Assembly (NCBI GenBank): GCA_020831845.1
Contig: JAFIFV010000130.1
Location: 1 to 64,000 of the forward strand
Direction of reading: 5' to 3'
DNA length: 64,000 nucleotides
Source of the DNA: Ectothiorhodospiraceae bacterium
GTDB lineage: Bacteria > Pseudomonadota > Gammaproteobacteria > Nitrococcales > Aquisalimonadaceae
Shown: positions 28,067-37,413 of the stretch, piece after piece
Layout: each line of letters begins with the position of its first letter
How positions within the stretch are numbered: position 1 is the stretch's first letter
The notes under the pieces: model-generated
What the model saw: the letters and a program-made list of their open reading frames with translations, nothing else
Told to the model about the DNA's origin: nothing
Database searches by the model: none
Made by a program: the position numbers and the translations under genes

Positions 28067-28293
28067 GATTTCTCCTTGGACGGGTTTGGGCCTCCATGCA
28101 CCCGCATGCAACAACCCTTGTGGCACTCCATCTGTTATAAGAGGCCGAGGGCAACCCATTGCATGTGACGGTGCATGTGCGGTTTCAGTTTGCAGCGGGG
28201 CTGCGCGTCGGCGAGCAAGGCGGTAACGGTGCGTTGCCCGCACCGACCTGCCCGGCTCCCCACCTTTCCGGCATTTGCCTGAAAGGCGCGCGA

Positions 28294-28322
28294 TTTATAC
28301 CATACTCGTTTGGCTGCGACAA
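28294..28322 (-). promoter_or_regulatory. Promoter for rpsB operon
   Basis: On the minus strand, TTGTCG (28,322-28,317) and TATAAA (28,299-28,294) are separated by exactly 17 bp, a good sigma-70 match. The inferred start near 28,287 gives a leader of about 220 nt before rpsB. Confidence 0.6.
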
Positions 28323-28323
28323 T

Positions 28324-28353
28324 TTGCAGGCGGTTTGCGACAGGCGATAATAC
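28324..28353 (+). promoter_or_regulatory. Promoter for map-glnD
   Basis: TTGCAG (28,324-28,329) and TAATAC (28,348-28,353) are spaced by 18 bp, 77 bp before the map start. It abuts the divergent rpsB promoter, so the two may compete or share control. Confidence 0.5.
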
Positions 28354-28430
28354 GCTCTCGTTTCCCACAGCCCCACGCTCCAGAGTTTCCCAAAGTCACC
28401 GAACATTTCGAACAGAAGGCCTTCCAGCGA

Positions 28431-29213
28431 ATGCCAGTAACCATCAAGACGCCCGAAGAGATCGAGAAGATGCGCGTGGCCGGTCGTCTGGCCAGTGACG
28501 TGTTGACGATGATCGCACCCCACGTACAGCCCGGGATAAGCACCGAGGAGCTTGACCGGATCTGCCACGACTATATAGTCAACGAGCAGCGGGCCGTCCC
28601 TGCGCCGCTGAACTACCGCGGCTTTCCCAAGTCCATCTGCACCTCGGTCAACCATGTCATCTGCCATGGCATTCCCGGGCCGAAGACGCTCAAGAAGGGC
28701 GATATCATCAATATCGATATCACCGTGATCAAGGACGGTTACCACGGCGACACAAGTCGCATGTTCTTCGTCGGAGAACCCACGGTGCTTGGCAAGCGAC
28801 TGTCGGAAGTCGCTCATGCCTGCATGTGGGAAGGCATCCACCTGGTGCGTCCAGGGGCCAGGCTCGGCGATATCGGGCATGCAATCCAGAAACTGGCCGA
28901 GAGCCACAACTATTCCGTGGTGCGTGAGTATTGCGGCCATGGCATCGGCAAGGAATTCCACGAGGACCCGCAAGTGCTGCACTACGGCAAGCCCGGCACC
29001 GGCATGATCCTGGAGGCGGGAATGACGTTCACCATCGAGCCCATGGTGAACGCGGGCCGCAAGGAAACCCGGCTGCTGAAGGATGACTGGACCGTGGTGA
29101 CCAAGGACCACAGCCTGTCCGCACAGTGGGAGCACACCATCCTGGTCACCTCTGACGGTTACGAAGTCCTGACCCTACGTTCCGATGAGCAACCAGGCGT
29201 GATGCCGACTTGA
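28431..29213 (+). CDS. map: Type I methionyl aminopeptidase
   Basis: 260 residues from the ATG at 28,431 (MPVTIKTPEEIEKMRVAGR); a longer upstream frame overlaps the promoter region and was not used. It removes the N-terminal methionine from nascent proteins with two divalent metals. The metal ligands are visible in NIDITVIKDGYHGDTSRM (two Asp), the His in REYCGHGIGKEFHEDP, and the Glu residues in FTIEPMVN and SAQWEHTI. The map-rpsB divergence and map-glnD linkage are typical of gammaproteobacteria. Confidence 0.97.
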   Translation: MPVTIKTPEEIEKMRVAGRLASDVLTMIAPHVQPGISTEELDRICHDYIVNEQRAVPAPLNYRGFPKSICTSVNHVICHGIPGPKTLKKGDIINIDITVIKDGYHGDTSRMFFVGEPTVLGKRLSEVAHACMWEGIHLVRPGARLGDIGHAIQKLAESHNYSVVREYCGHGIGKEFHEDPQVLHYGKPGTGMILEAGMTFTIEPMVNAGRKETRLLKDDWTVVTKDHSLSAQWEHTILVTSDGYEVLTLRSDEQPGVMPT

Positions 29214-29221
29214 TCACTTCC

Positions 29222-31918
29222 ATGCACAAGCACCTGCCAGATTACCAGCACCTGCTGCTCGACCCCGCCGAGCTGGAACGCCGACTGGCCGATGGTGAAC
29301 CGGCCATCAAGGTGTTCCGCGAGGCATTGGAGGACGGTGACGCCATGATCCAGGGCCTGTTCCGTGAAGGGACCCCGGCCAGGGTACTGGTGCCGGAACG
29401 GGCCCGCTTGATCGACCAGTTGCTGATCAGGGCGTGGAACCGTCTGCTGCCCGACACGGACAACGGCAGCGTCGCACTGGTGGCCGTGGGCGGCTACGGG
29501 CGCGGCGAACTCCACCCCGGCTCGGACATCGACATCATGATCCTGCTCGCCGGTGGCTGCGATGGCGAGCTGGCGGAAGGGGTGGAGCAGTTCCTGATGT
29601 TCCTCTGGGATATCGGGCTCGAGGTGGGCCACAGCGTGCGTTCCATCGACGACTGCGTCACCGAGGCCAAGGCGGACATCACCGTCGCCACCAACCTGAT
29701 GGAATCCCGGCTGCTGGCCGGCCCGCAGGGCCTGTACCAGCGCATGAAGGAGTCCACCGGCCCCACCCGGGCCTGGCCAAGCCGACAGTTTTTCGAGGCC
29801 AAGCTGGCCGAGCAGGAAGCCCGCCACCTGAAGTACCACGATACTGCTTACAATCTGGAACCGAATATCAAGGAAAGCCCAGGCGGGCTGCGCGACATTC
29901 ATATGGTGGGCTGGGTAGCCAAACGCCATTTCGGCGCGGAGACCCTGCACGATCTGGTGAAGAAGGACTTTCTCACCGAGTCCGAGTACCAGGATCTGGT
30001 CGCCGGCGAGAACTTCCTCTGGGACATCCGTTTCGCCCTGCACATTCACGCCGGCAGGCGCGAGGACCGACTGATCTTCGACCACCAGACAGACCTGGCC
30101 AAGCAGTTTGGCTACGCTGACCAGGAACACACGCTGGCGGTCGAACAGCTGATGCAGCGCTATTTCCGGACCGTGATGGAGCTCAGCCGCCTGAACGAAA
30201 TGCTGCTGCAGCTGTTCCAGGAGGCGATACTCTACTCGGACGATCACGAACCCCCGCAACTGATCAACAAACGCTTTCAGGTCCGCAAGGGCTTCATAGA
30301 GGTGACGCACCCGAACGTGCTGCGGCGCTACCCCTTCGCACTGCTGGAAGTCTTCCTGCTGATGCAGCAGCGTCCGGAACTGAAGGGGGTTCGCGCTTCC
30401 ACTATTCGATTGATTCGCGATCATCGCCATCTGATCGACGGCAGGTTCCGCAAGGACCTGCGCGCCCGCAGCCTGTTCATGGAGATCCTGAAGCAGCCGC
30501 AGGGTATTACCCACGAGCTGCGACGGATGCATCGCTATGGCGTACTCGGACGCTACCTCCCCGCCTTTGGCGCCATCACCGGGCGCATGCAGTACGATCT
30601 GTTCCACGTCTATACGGTGGATTCGCACACGCTGTTCGTGGTCCGCAACCTGCGGCGCTTCGCGCTGGCCAGGCATGCGGACGAGCTGCCGTTCTGCCAT
30701 ACCATCATGCAGCGGTTGCCGAAGCCGGAACTCCTGTACATTGCCGGGCTTTTCCATGACATCGCCAAGGGGCGCGGTGGCGACCACTCGGAGCTGGGTG
30801 CGCGCGACGCGTACCAGTTCTGCATCGAGCACGGGCTGAGCCAGTACGACGCCCGTTTCGTCTCGTGGCTGGTGGAAAAGCATCTGCTGATGTCCATGAC
30901 CGCGCAGCGCAAGGACATCTCCGACCCCGAGGTAATCAATGCCTTCTCCGAGCAGCTGGGGGACAGAAACCGGCTCGACTACCTCTACCTGCTCACCGTG
31001 GCCGACATCCGCGCCACCAATCCGGGGCTGTGGAACTCCTGGAAGGATTCGCTGCTGTTGGAACTCTACACTGCGGCCAACCGCGCCCTGCGCCGCGGCC
31101 TTGAGCACCCGATGGATACCCAGGAGCTGGTACGGGAAACCCAGCAGCAGGCCCGTCGGCGCCTGAAGGTCAAGGGCCTCCACCACATGACGGTGAAGTC
31201 GATCTGGCAGCACTTCACGGATGACTACTTCCTCCGCTACTCCGCCGAGGAGATCACCTGGCACACGGAAGCCATTGCCCGAAGCAAACCCTCCGATCTG
31301 CCGCTGGTTCTACTGGATTCCCACAGCGCCCGCGGCGGCACGGAGTTGTTTGTCTATGCCGATGACCGCGAAAACCTGTTCGCGCTGACCGTGGCCGCAA
31401 TCGACCAGTTGAACCTGAATATCCAGGACGCACGCATCATAACCACCGAGGACGGCCACACGCTGGACAGCTACCTGGTGCTGGAGAACGGCGGTCAGCC
31501 GGTGCATGAGCCCTGGAGGAAGGAAGAGATCGTCCGCCGCTTGCGCGAGGGCCTGACGCAATCCGAACTGCACGCGCCCTCACGCCGCCCAGTCCCTCGC
31601 CAGCTAAGGCATTTCAGCATCGAAACCGAGGTGAACTTCGCTCAGGACGAGGCAAACGGCCGAACGGCGCTGGAGCTGTTGACCAGTGACCGACCCGGCC
31701 TGCTGGCTCGGGTGGGTTACGCGTTCGCCCGGCTGGGCATCCGCCTGCAGAACGCCAAGATCGCAACCATCGGCGCGCGGGCTGAAGACGTGTTCTTCAT
31801 TACCGACGAGGAAAACCGGCCGATTCGCAATCCGGCCCACTTCCAGCGCATCCAGGAGACGTTGCTGGAAGTGCTGGAAGAACAGCAGGATCTGGTGGAA
31901 CGGGCGAACGGTCTGTAG
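29222..31918 (+). CDS. glnD: Bifunctional uridylyltransferase/uridylyl-removing enzyme GlnD
   Basis: 898 residues from the ATG at 29,222. A TTG at 29,210 that overlaps the map stop would add four residues. GlnD senses glutamine and uridylylates or deuridylylates PII, setting the nitrogen response. The nucleotidyltransferase motif GGYGRGELHPGSDIDIMI lies near residues 88-105. The HD hydrolase motif is FHDIAKGRGGDHSELG near 515-530. Two C-terminal ACT domains bind glutamine: ELFVYADDRENLFALTVAAI and ALELLTSDRPGLLARVGYAF. Length is close to the usual 890. Confidence 0.96.
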   Translation: MHKHLPDYQHLLLDPAELERRLADGEPAIKVFREALEDGDAMIQGLFREGTPARVLVPERARLIDQLLIRAWNRLLPDTDNGSVALVAVGGYGRGELHPGSDIDIMILLAGGCDGELAEGVEQFLMFLWDIGLEVGHSVRSIDDCVTEAKADITVATNLMESRLLAGPQGLYQRMKESTGPTRAWPSRQFFEAKLAEQEARHLKYHDTAYNLEPNIKESPGGLRDIHMVGWVAKRHFGAETLHDLVKKDFLTESEYQDLVAGENFLWDIRFALHIHAGRREDRLIFDHQTDLAKQFGYADQEHTLAVEQLMQRYFRTVMELSRLNEMLLQLFQEAILYSDDHEPPQLINKRFQVRKGFIEVTHPNVLRRYPFALLEVFLLMQQRPELKGVRASTIRLIRDHRHLIDGRFRKDLRARSLFMEILKQPQGITHELRRMHRYGVLGRYLPAFGAITGRMQYDLFHVYTVDSHTLFVVRNLRRFALARHADELPFCHTIMQRLPKPELLYIAGLFHDIAKGRGGDHSELGARDAYQFCIEHGLSQYDARFVSWLVEKHLLMSMTAQRKDISDPEVINAFSEQLGDRNRLDYLYLLTVADIRATNPGLWNSWKDSLLLELYTAANRALRRGLEHPMDTQELVRETQQQARRRLKVKGLHHMTVKSIWQHFTDDYFLRYSAEEITWHTEAIARSKPSDLPLVLLDSHSARGGTELFVYADDRENLFALTVAAIDQLNLNIQDARIITTEDGHTLDSYLVLENGGQPVHEPWRKEEIVRRLREGLTQSELHAPSRRPVPRQLRHFSIETEVNFAQDEANGRTALELLTSDRPGLLARVGYAFARLGIRLQNAKIATIGARAEDVFFITDEENRPIRNPAHFQRIQETLLEVLEEQQDLVERANGL

Positions 31919-31986
31919 CCGAACGGCCGCCTGCCCCGGAGCAGGCGCCGGCCTGCCGCCCGTTTCGGGCGCCACCAGGTTTCCTC

Positions 31987-31992
31987 TATACT
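31987..31992 (+). promoter_or_regulatory. Possible -10 box for the dapC operon
   Basis: TATACT lies 60 bp before the dapC start in the 134-bp glnD-dapC spacer. The -35 region is weak (TTCGGG at 17 bp). Two GC-rich hairpins precede it without T-runs. Low confidence. Confidence 0.3.
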
Positions 31993-32052
31993 GAGCGGCC
32001 ACCGCACCACCCGTCACCCGATACACCGCGACGTCTTTGCAAGAAGGCCAGA

Positions 32053-33264
32053 ATGAACTCCAATCTTGACCGCCTGCAGCCGTATCCGTTTCAGCGCCTG
32101 GGAGATCTGCTCGCCGACAGCAAACCTCCCCGGAACCTGCCGCTGATCGATCTGGGCATCGGCGAACCGAAGCACCCCACACCGGTATTGCTACGCGACG
32201 CACTGGTGGCGCATCTGGACGGACTGGGCAGCTACCCACCCACCAAGGGCGGCGCCCCTCTGCGGCAGACGATCTGCAACTGGCTGGAGCAACGTTTCGT
32301 CGTGCCCGCGGGTTGGCTGGACCCGGAACGCCACTGCATACCTGTCGCCGGAACCCGTGAGGCCCTGTTCGCGGTGGCGCAGGCAGTCGTGGATTCCGTC
32401 GGCACCCCGGTGGTGGCCATGCCGAACCCGTTCTACCAGATCTATGAGGGCGCGGCCCTGCTTGCCGGCGCCGAGCCATACTTCCTGAACTGCACCGCCG
32501 ACAACGACTACACCCCCGACCTGGACCAGGTGCCGGACTCGGTCTGGGATTGCTGCCAGCTGATCTACGTCTGCTCGCCCGGAAACCCGTCAGGGGCCGT
32601 TCTGGAGCGCGACTGGTACGGCAAGCTGCTGGCACTGGCCGACCGGCACGACTTCATCATCGCCGCCGACGAGTGCTATTCGGAAATCTATCGCCCCGGT
32701 GGCGAACCACCACTGGGGCTACTCCAGTATTGCGCCGAAACCGGCCGCCACGACTTCCGCCGCTGCCTGGTGTTCCACAGCCTGTCGAAGCGCTCGAATG
32801 CGCCGGGGCTGCGTTCCGGCTTTGTCGCCGGCGACGCCGAGGTGCTCCGCCGCTTCCTGCTGTTCCGCACCTATCACGGCTGCGCGCTCTCCGACCCTGT
32901 GCAGGCAGCCAGCATCGCAGCCTGGAGTGACGAGACGCACGTCGAAGAGAACCGTGTGGCTTACCAGGAAAAATTCGACGCCGTGCTGGACATCCTGCAA
33001 CCGGTGATGGACGTGCAACGGCCGGCCGCGGGCTTCTACCTCTGGCCCCGCACGCCGATCGCGGATACCATCTTTGCCCGTCGACTCTACGAGCAGGAGA
33101 ATGTCCGCGTACTGCCGGGGAGCTATCTCTCGCGCAAGACCCAGTCGCTGAACCCGGGCGCCGACCATGTGCGCCTGGCATTGGTGGCCCCGCTCGATCA
33201 GTGCGTGGAGGCCGCTCGGCGCATCCGTCGTCTGCTGGAGCGCAGCCGCAAGGCGCAGGCCTGA
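32053..33264 (+). CDS. dapC: Succinyldiaminopimelate transaminase
   Basis: 403 residues. A fold-type I PLP aminotransferase predicted to convert N-succinyl-2-amino-6-ketopimelate to N-succinyl-LL-diaminopimelate. LIDLGIGEPKHPTP is the N-terminal motif and YPPTKGGAPLRQ follows. CSPGNPSGAVL contains the conserved Asn, and HSLSKRSNAPGLRSGF contains the PLP lysine and phosphate-binding Arg. Linkage to dapD and dapE strongly supports the substrate. Without that context ArgD-like or other class I aminotransferase roles would be possible. Confidence 0.92.
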   Translation: MNSNLDRLQPYPFQRLGDLLADSKPPRNLPLIDLGIGEPKHPTPVLLRDALVAHLDGLGSYPPTKGGAPLRQTICNWLEQRFVVPAGWLDPERHCIPVAGTREALFAVAQAVVDSVGTPVVAMPNPFYQIYEGAALLAGAEPYFLNCTADNDYTPDLDQVPDSVWDCCQLIYVCSPGNPSGAVLERDWYGKLLALADRHDFIIAADECYSEIYRPGGEPPLGLLQYCAETGRHDFRRCLVFHSLSKRSNAPGLRSGFVAGDAEVLRRFLLFRTYHGCALSDPVQAASIAAWSDETHVEENRVAYQEKFDAVLDILQPVMDVQRPAAGFYLWPRTPIADTIFARRLYEQENVRVLPGSYLSRKTQSLNPGADHVRLALVAPLDQCVEAARRIRRLLERSRKAQA

Positions 33265-33317
33265 GCGGCCCCGCGGCGCCGCAACCACATTAGTCAACAA
33301 GATCAAGGAGCCCGCCC

Positions 33318-34136
33318 ATGGAGCAACTCAAGTCCGTCATCGAAACCGCCTTCGAGCAACGCGCCGACCTCAGCCCCGCCTCCGCCAGCGCTGAAGTACG
33401 TGAAGCGGTGGAAAGCGCAATCATGCTGCTGGACAGCGGCGAGGCCCGGGTGGCGGAAAAACGCGATGGCGAGTGGGTGGTGAACCAGTGGCTGAAAAAG
33501 GCCGTGCTGCTGTCGTTCCGGCTGCACGACAACCAGGTCATGCGCACCGGGGCCATCAACTATTTCGACAAGGTGCCGCTGAAGTACACCGACTACAACA
33601 GCCAGCAGTTCCAGGAGGGCGGCGTCCGGGTGGTTCCGCCGGCAGTGGCACGCCGCGGTGCCTACATCGCCCCGGGAGCAGTACTGATGCCGTCCTACGT
33701 GAACATCGGCGCCTACGTGGACTCCGGCACCATGGTGGACACCTGGGCCACGGTGGGATCCTGCGCCCAGATCGGCAAGAACGTGCACCTGTCCGGCGGC
33801 GTCGGCATCGGCGGTGTCCTCGAGCCTCTGCAGGCCGGCCCGGTGATCATCGAGGACAACTGCTTCATCGGCGCACGCTCGGAAGTGGTGGAAGGTGTCG
33901 TGATCGAAGAAGGCGCGGTCATCTCCATGGGCGTCTACCTGGGTCAGAGCACCAAGATCTACAACCGTGAGACCGGCGAGGTTACCTACGGCCGGGTTCC
34001 CAAGGGGGCTGTCGTTGTCCCCGGCAACCTGCCCTCCAAGGATGGCAGTCACAGCCTGTACTGCGCAGTGATCATCAAACAGGTGGACGAGAAGACGCGT
34101 TCGAAGGTCGGCTTGAACGAACTGCTGCGCCCCTGA
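33318..34136 (+). CDS. dapD: 2,3,4,5-tetrahydropyridine-2,6-dicarboxylate N-succinyltransferase
   Basis: 272 residues. A trimeric left-handed beta-helix enzyme that succinylates tetrahydrodipicolinate in lysine and peptidoglycan precursor synthesis. An N-terminal helical domain (about 1-100) contains [24 protein letters not shown]. The hexapeptide core includes [20 protein letters not shown] and [20 protein letters not shown], followed by [20 protein letters not shown]. It lies between dapC and yffB, with AAGGAGCCC upstream of the ATG. Confidence 0.97.
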   Translation: MEQLKSVIETAFEQRADLSPASASAEVREAVESAIMLLDSGEARVAEKRDGEWVVNQWLKKAVLLSFRLHDNQVMRTGAINYFDKVPLKYTDYNSQQFQEGGVRVVPPAVARRGAYIAPGAVLMPSYVNIGAYVDSGTMVDTWATVGSCAQIGKNVHLSGGVGIGGVLEPLQAGPVIIEDNCFIGARSEVVEGVVIEEGAVISMGVYLGQSTKIYNRETGEVTYGRVPKGAVVVPGNLPSKDGSHSLYCAVIIKQVDEKTRSKVGLNELLRP

Positions 34137-34137
34137 C

Positions 34138-34482
34138 ATGACCACGCTCTACGGCATTTCCAACTGCGACACCTGCCGCAAGGCCAGGGCGTATCTCGAC
34201 AGCCTGGACGTCGAATACCGCTTTCACGATCTTCGCAAGGACGGGCTCGAGCGCGACCTGCTGGAACGCTGGCTGGAGAAGCTGGGGCCCGATACCCTGG
34301 TCAACCGGCGCAGCACCACCTGGCGCGGTCTCGGCGAGGACGAGAAACGGCGGGCCGATGGCACCGGCCTGCCCGATCTGTTGCTCGCCCACCCCACCCT
34401 GGTGAAACGGCCCATCCTGGACACCGGCGATACCTGCCTGGCCGGCTTCCGGGAAGAAACCTACCGGCAGGCGCTGCGCTGA
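34138..34482 (+). CDS. yffB: ArsC/Spx-family thioredoxin-fold protein (YffB-like)
   Basis: 114 residues. A small ArsC-fold protein of the Spx/MgsR/YffB group. It opens with TTLYGISNCDTCRKARAYLD, where the redox motif is C-D-T-C at about residues 10-13; E. coli YffB has CDTI. HDLRKDGL and RPILDTGD also match the family, but the arsenate reductase arginine triad is not evident. It starts one base after the dapD stop and ends 9 bp before dapE, the same association as yffB-dapE in E. coli. Biochemical function is not established. Confidence 0.88.
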   Translation: MTTLYGISNCDTCRKARAYLDSLDVEYRFHDLRKDGLERDLLERWLEKLGPDTLVNRRSTTWRGLGEDEKRRADGTGLPDLLLAHPTLVKRPILDTGDTCLAGFREETYRQALR

Positions 34483-35634
<1,152 letters not shown>

Positions 35635-35672
35635 GGAGACCGCTGCGTTCCCAATGAGCACTCCTTCAGAAC

Positions 35673-35704
35673 CGTAGGATGTGCACCACAATGTGATGCA
35701 CACC
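35673..35704 (+). repeat. REP-like palindromic unit 1
   Basis: The unit begins CGTAGGATGTGCA and ends TGATGCACACC, forming an imperfect stem. The GTAGGRTGTGCA...GCRCACC pattern recurs at three other places in the window. Confidence 0.65.
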
Positions 35705-35721
35705 CATTCCCCGGCCTGGGA

Positions 35722-35755
35722 CCGGTGCGCAGCCCCGACGGCCTGCACACCCTAT
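35722..35755 (-). repeat. REP-like palindromic unit 2, inverted relative to unit 1
   Basis: Read on the minus strand it is ATAGGGTGTGCAGGC followed by GGGGCTGCGCACCGG, with GGTGTGCAG pairing CTGCGCACC. With unit 1 it forms a head-to-head doublet of the kind seen in BIME elements. Confidence 0.65.
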
Positions 35756-35951
35756 CCCTGCGCTTTGGCATGCGCGCAATCCACCGCTGCACGCCCCACC
35801 CCCCGGCTACCCTGATCGGGTTATTGATCTCCCCATTGCCTCCAGTACCGTGCAATCGTGGCCGTGTATGCACCAACCCGGAGAACGCATTCCACAGAAC
35901 CATGAGACCGCCATCCGGCCGGCGCGGTCGAAACGACTGAGGAAAAGAACA

Positions 35952-36965
35952 ATGAACCACAACAAGCTCCAGTACCTGCCCGGCGCCCTTCTGCTGGCTC
36001 TTGGCGCCATCCCCCTGCTGGCCCAGGTCTCCATACCCAACACCTTCCAGGCCGGCGAAACCGCCAGTGCCGACGAGGTCAACGCCAATTTCCAGGCGCT
36101 GCAAGCCGCCCTCGATGACGCCCTTGAGCGCATCGAAGTGCTGGAATCCGACACTGTCGCGGGGCTGGGCGACCACGTGGAAGTCATCGCCGACCCGCAC
36201 CACCCCAACGACCACACGGTGCGCTTCTCCGCCGTGAATGTGCAGATCGTCAACGGCACCGGCAGCACCGACGGCGCCACCAATGGCCTGGGCAACCTGA
36301 TTCTGGGGTATAACGAAGAGCGCTCCGGCCCTGCAACCTGCACCCGGGGCGGACGCCACAACTCAGGTGCAGCGGACCCCGCAACCCGCTGTGAAGGCTG
36401 GAACGGAGAGTGGGCCGAAAGCTTCAAGAGCGGATCCCATAACCTGGTTGCCGGTATCGGCAATGCCTATTCCGGTTACGGTGGTGTGGTACTGGGAGAG
36501 AACAATGCCGCGACTGGCGCATTGACCTCCGTTCTCGGTGGCGAGAACAACGTCGCCGCGGGGGAGCGGAGTGTGATTATCGGTGGCCGGAGCAACGAGA
36601 TCGCCGGGTACAAGCCGGTCGCCAACAGCGGGACCGGGAACAATTCCGCGATTGTGGGAGGGGACGGCAACCGTGTCGAACAGGCATTCAGCGTGGCGAT
36701 TCTGGGCGGTAACCGCAATGTCGCTACCGATGCGGATCCCACATCCAACGCCAACGGTGCCTATGAGTCCAGCATTGTCGGTGGAACCAGCAACACAGTG
36801 ACGGCGCGGGGTAGCGTAGTAGTTGGCGGCTGGAATAATACGGCCAGCGGCCTGGAGGCTGTCGTCCTCGGTGGTGGCCAGCAGAACGAGGCCAGTGGCA
36901 ATCGCAGCGTGGTTCTTGGTGGTGGCAGCACTAAAGCGACCGACACCGTTGAGATCGCACCGTGA
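35952..36965 (+). CDS. Secreted repeat protein with YadA-head-like beta-roll repeats
   Basis: 337 residues from the ATG at 35,952 (SD GAGGAAA). A signal peptide spans 1-24, probably cleaved after LLA. Residues 28-50 carry IPNTFQAGETASADEVNANF, a segment I recall from other secreted repeat proteins. A short coiled coil follows (about 40-68). Residues 162-327 hold about ten repeats of 14-16 residues with consensus SVVxGGxxNxASG, like the stacked head repeats of trimeric autotransporter adhesins. No C-terminal beta-barrel anchor or S74 peptidase is present, so it is secreted or held by a partner. C130 and C147 could form a disulfide. A lipoprotein gene follows 16 bp later. Function unknown. Confidence 0.75.
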   Translation: MNHNKLQYLPGALLLALGAIPLLAQVSIPNTFQAGETASADEVNANFQALQAALDDALERIEVLESDTVAGLGDHVEVIADPHHPNDHTVRFSAVNVQIVNGTGSTDGATNGLGNLILGYNEERSGPATCTRGGRHNSGAADPATRCEGWNGEWAESFKSGSHNLVAGIGNAYSGYGGVVLGENNAATGALTSVLGGENNVAAGERSVIIGGRSNEIAGYKPVANSGTGNNSAIVGGDGNRVEQAFSVAILGGNRNVATDADPTSNANGAYESSIVGGTSNTVTARGSVVVGGWNNTASGLEAVVLGGGQQNEASGNRSVVLGGGSTKATDTVEIAP

Positions 36966-36981
36966 TCAAGGAGCGGGATCC

Positions 36982-37143
36982 ATGCGCATGAAACCGGCAT
37001 TGATAACGCTTGCGCTCGCCTTGTTGCTGGTCGGCTGCGGCAGCAGCAGCAGCAGCGGTGGTGGCGGAGGCGGATCGAGCGATAACGGCACTGCCAGTTC
37101 CAGCTGGGACGAGATGGTCTGGGACCAGGACGACTGGGGCTGA
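36982..37143 (+). CDS. Small lipoprotein with Ser/Gly linker and Trp/Asp-rich tail
   Basis: 53 residues, ATG at 36,982 with GGAGCGGGA upstream. The signal peptide ends in the lipobox LVGC, with lipidated C19. The +2 residue is Gly, so the Lol system should sort it to the outer membrane. Residues 21-41 are a low-complexity Ser/Gly linker. The last 12 residues, WDEMVWDQDDWG, are rich in Trp and Asp and look like a displayed binding peptide. It follows the repeat-protein gene by 16 bp and precedes a strong terminator, so the two form a likely bicistronic unit. No function known. Confidence 0.7.
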   Translation: MRMKPALITLALALLLVGCGSSSSSGGGGGGSSDNGTASSSWDEMVWDQDDWG

Positions 37144-37155
37144 CGCCCCGGACAC

Positions 37156-37190
37156 CCCGCGCAAGGCCCGGATCTTGTGCGGGTTCTTTT
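37156..37190 (+). terminator. Rho-independent terminator of the repeat-protein/lipoprotein unit
   Basis: A 10-bp stem, CCCGCGCAAG with CTTGTGCGGG (one G-U pair), has an 8-base loop and is followed by TTCTTTT. It begins 13 bp after the lipoprotein stop. Confidence 0.85.
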
Positions 37191-37208
37191 CCTCCGATCA
37201 TTGGCCGT

Positions 37209-37252
37209 ATCGGTGGGTACCGGGTGGGCCGTCACCCACCGGCCCCACCGAT
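37209..37252. repeat. Nested inverted repeat
   Basis: ATCGGTGGG pairs with CCCACCGAT (9 bp), and an inner GGTGGG pairs with CCCACC. It looks like a variant of the neighbouring REP-like units, with a GGTGGG rather than GGTGTGC core. Confidence 0.5.
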
Positions 37253-37295
37253 GAGCACCGGCGTGGGGTGCTCGGACGCGCACCGTTGCCACGTT

Positions 37296-37330
37296 CGGTG
37301 CGCATCGCCTTTGGCTCTGAGCACCTTACG
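37296..37330 (-). repeat. REP-like palindromic unit 3
   Basis: On the minus strand it reads CGTAAGGTGCTCAGAGCC then AAAGGCGATGCGCACCG, matching the GTAGGGTG...GCGCACCG pattern of units 1, 2 and 4. Confidence 0.6.
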
Positions 37331-37379
37331 CTACCGTGGGAGGGGTGATCGCCGCCCCCGGTCGCCTGCGCAAACCTGC

Positions 37380-37413
37380 CGTAGGGTGTGCAGACGGCAA
37401 CGTCTGCGCACCG
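37380..37413 (+). repeat. REP-like palindromic unit 4 with GCAA tetraloop
   Basis: CGTAGG is followed by GGTGTGCAGACG, the loop GCAA and CGTCTGCGCACC: a 12-bp stem with one G-U pair capped by a GNRA-type loop. This is the most regular of the four units and lies in opposite orientation to unit 3. Confidence 0.7.

Larger units (their letters stand above)
28067..28430. other. Divergent rpsB/map intergenic region; long rpsB leader
   Basis: No gene is seen in these 364 bp. Oppositely oriented promoters lie near 28,294-28,353. The predicted rpsB transcript has a leader of about 220 nt containing GC-rich inverted segments such as GGTGCGTTGCCCGCACC near 28,225-28,245. In E. coli the rpsB leader mediates feedback by S2. 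A similar role here is inferred from position and leader length only. Confidence 0.5.
35635..35951. other. 317-bp spacer after dapE with an inverted REP doublet
   Basis: No gene is seen. The first 120 bp hold two REP-like units in opposite orientation (35,673-35,704 and 35,722-35,755). The rest is unremarkable until GAGGAAA, an SD just before the next ATG. Confidence 0.7.

Noticed and set aside
29159-31264. A 701-codon open frame antisense to glnD
   Set aside because: It is a shadow of glnD, with no domain or independent ribosome-binding site.
35952-36965. Repeat protein as a trimeric autotransporter adhesin
   Set aside because: No C-terminal membrane anchor is present, and the frame ends before a lipoprotein gene.
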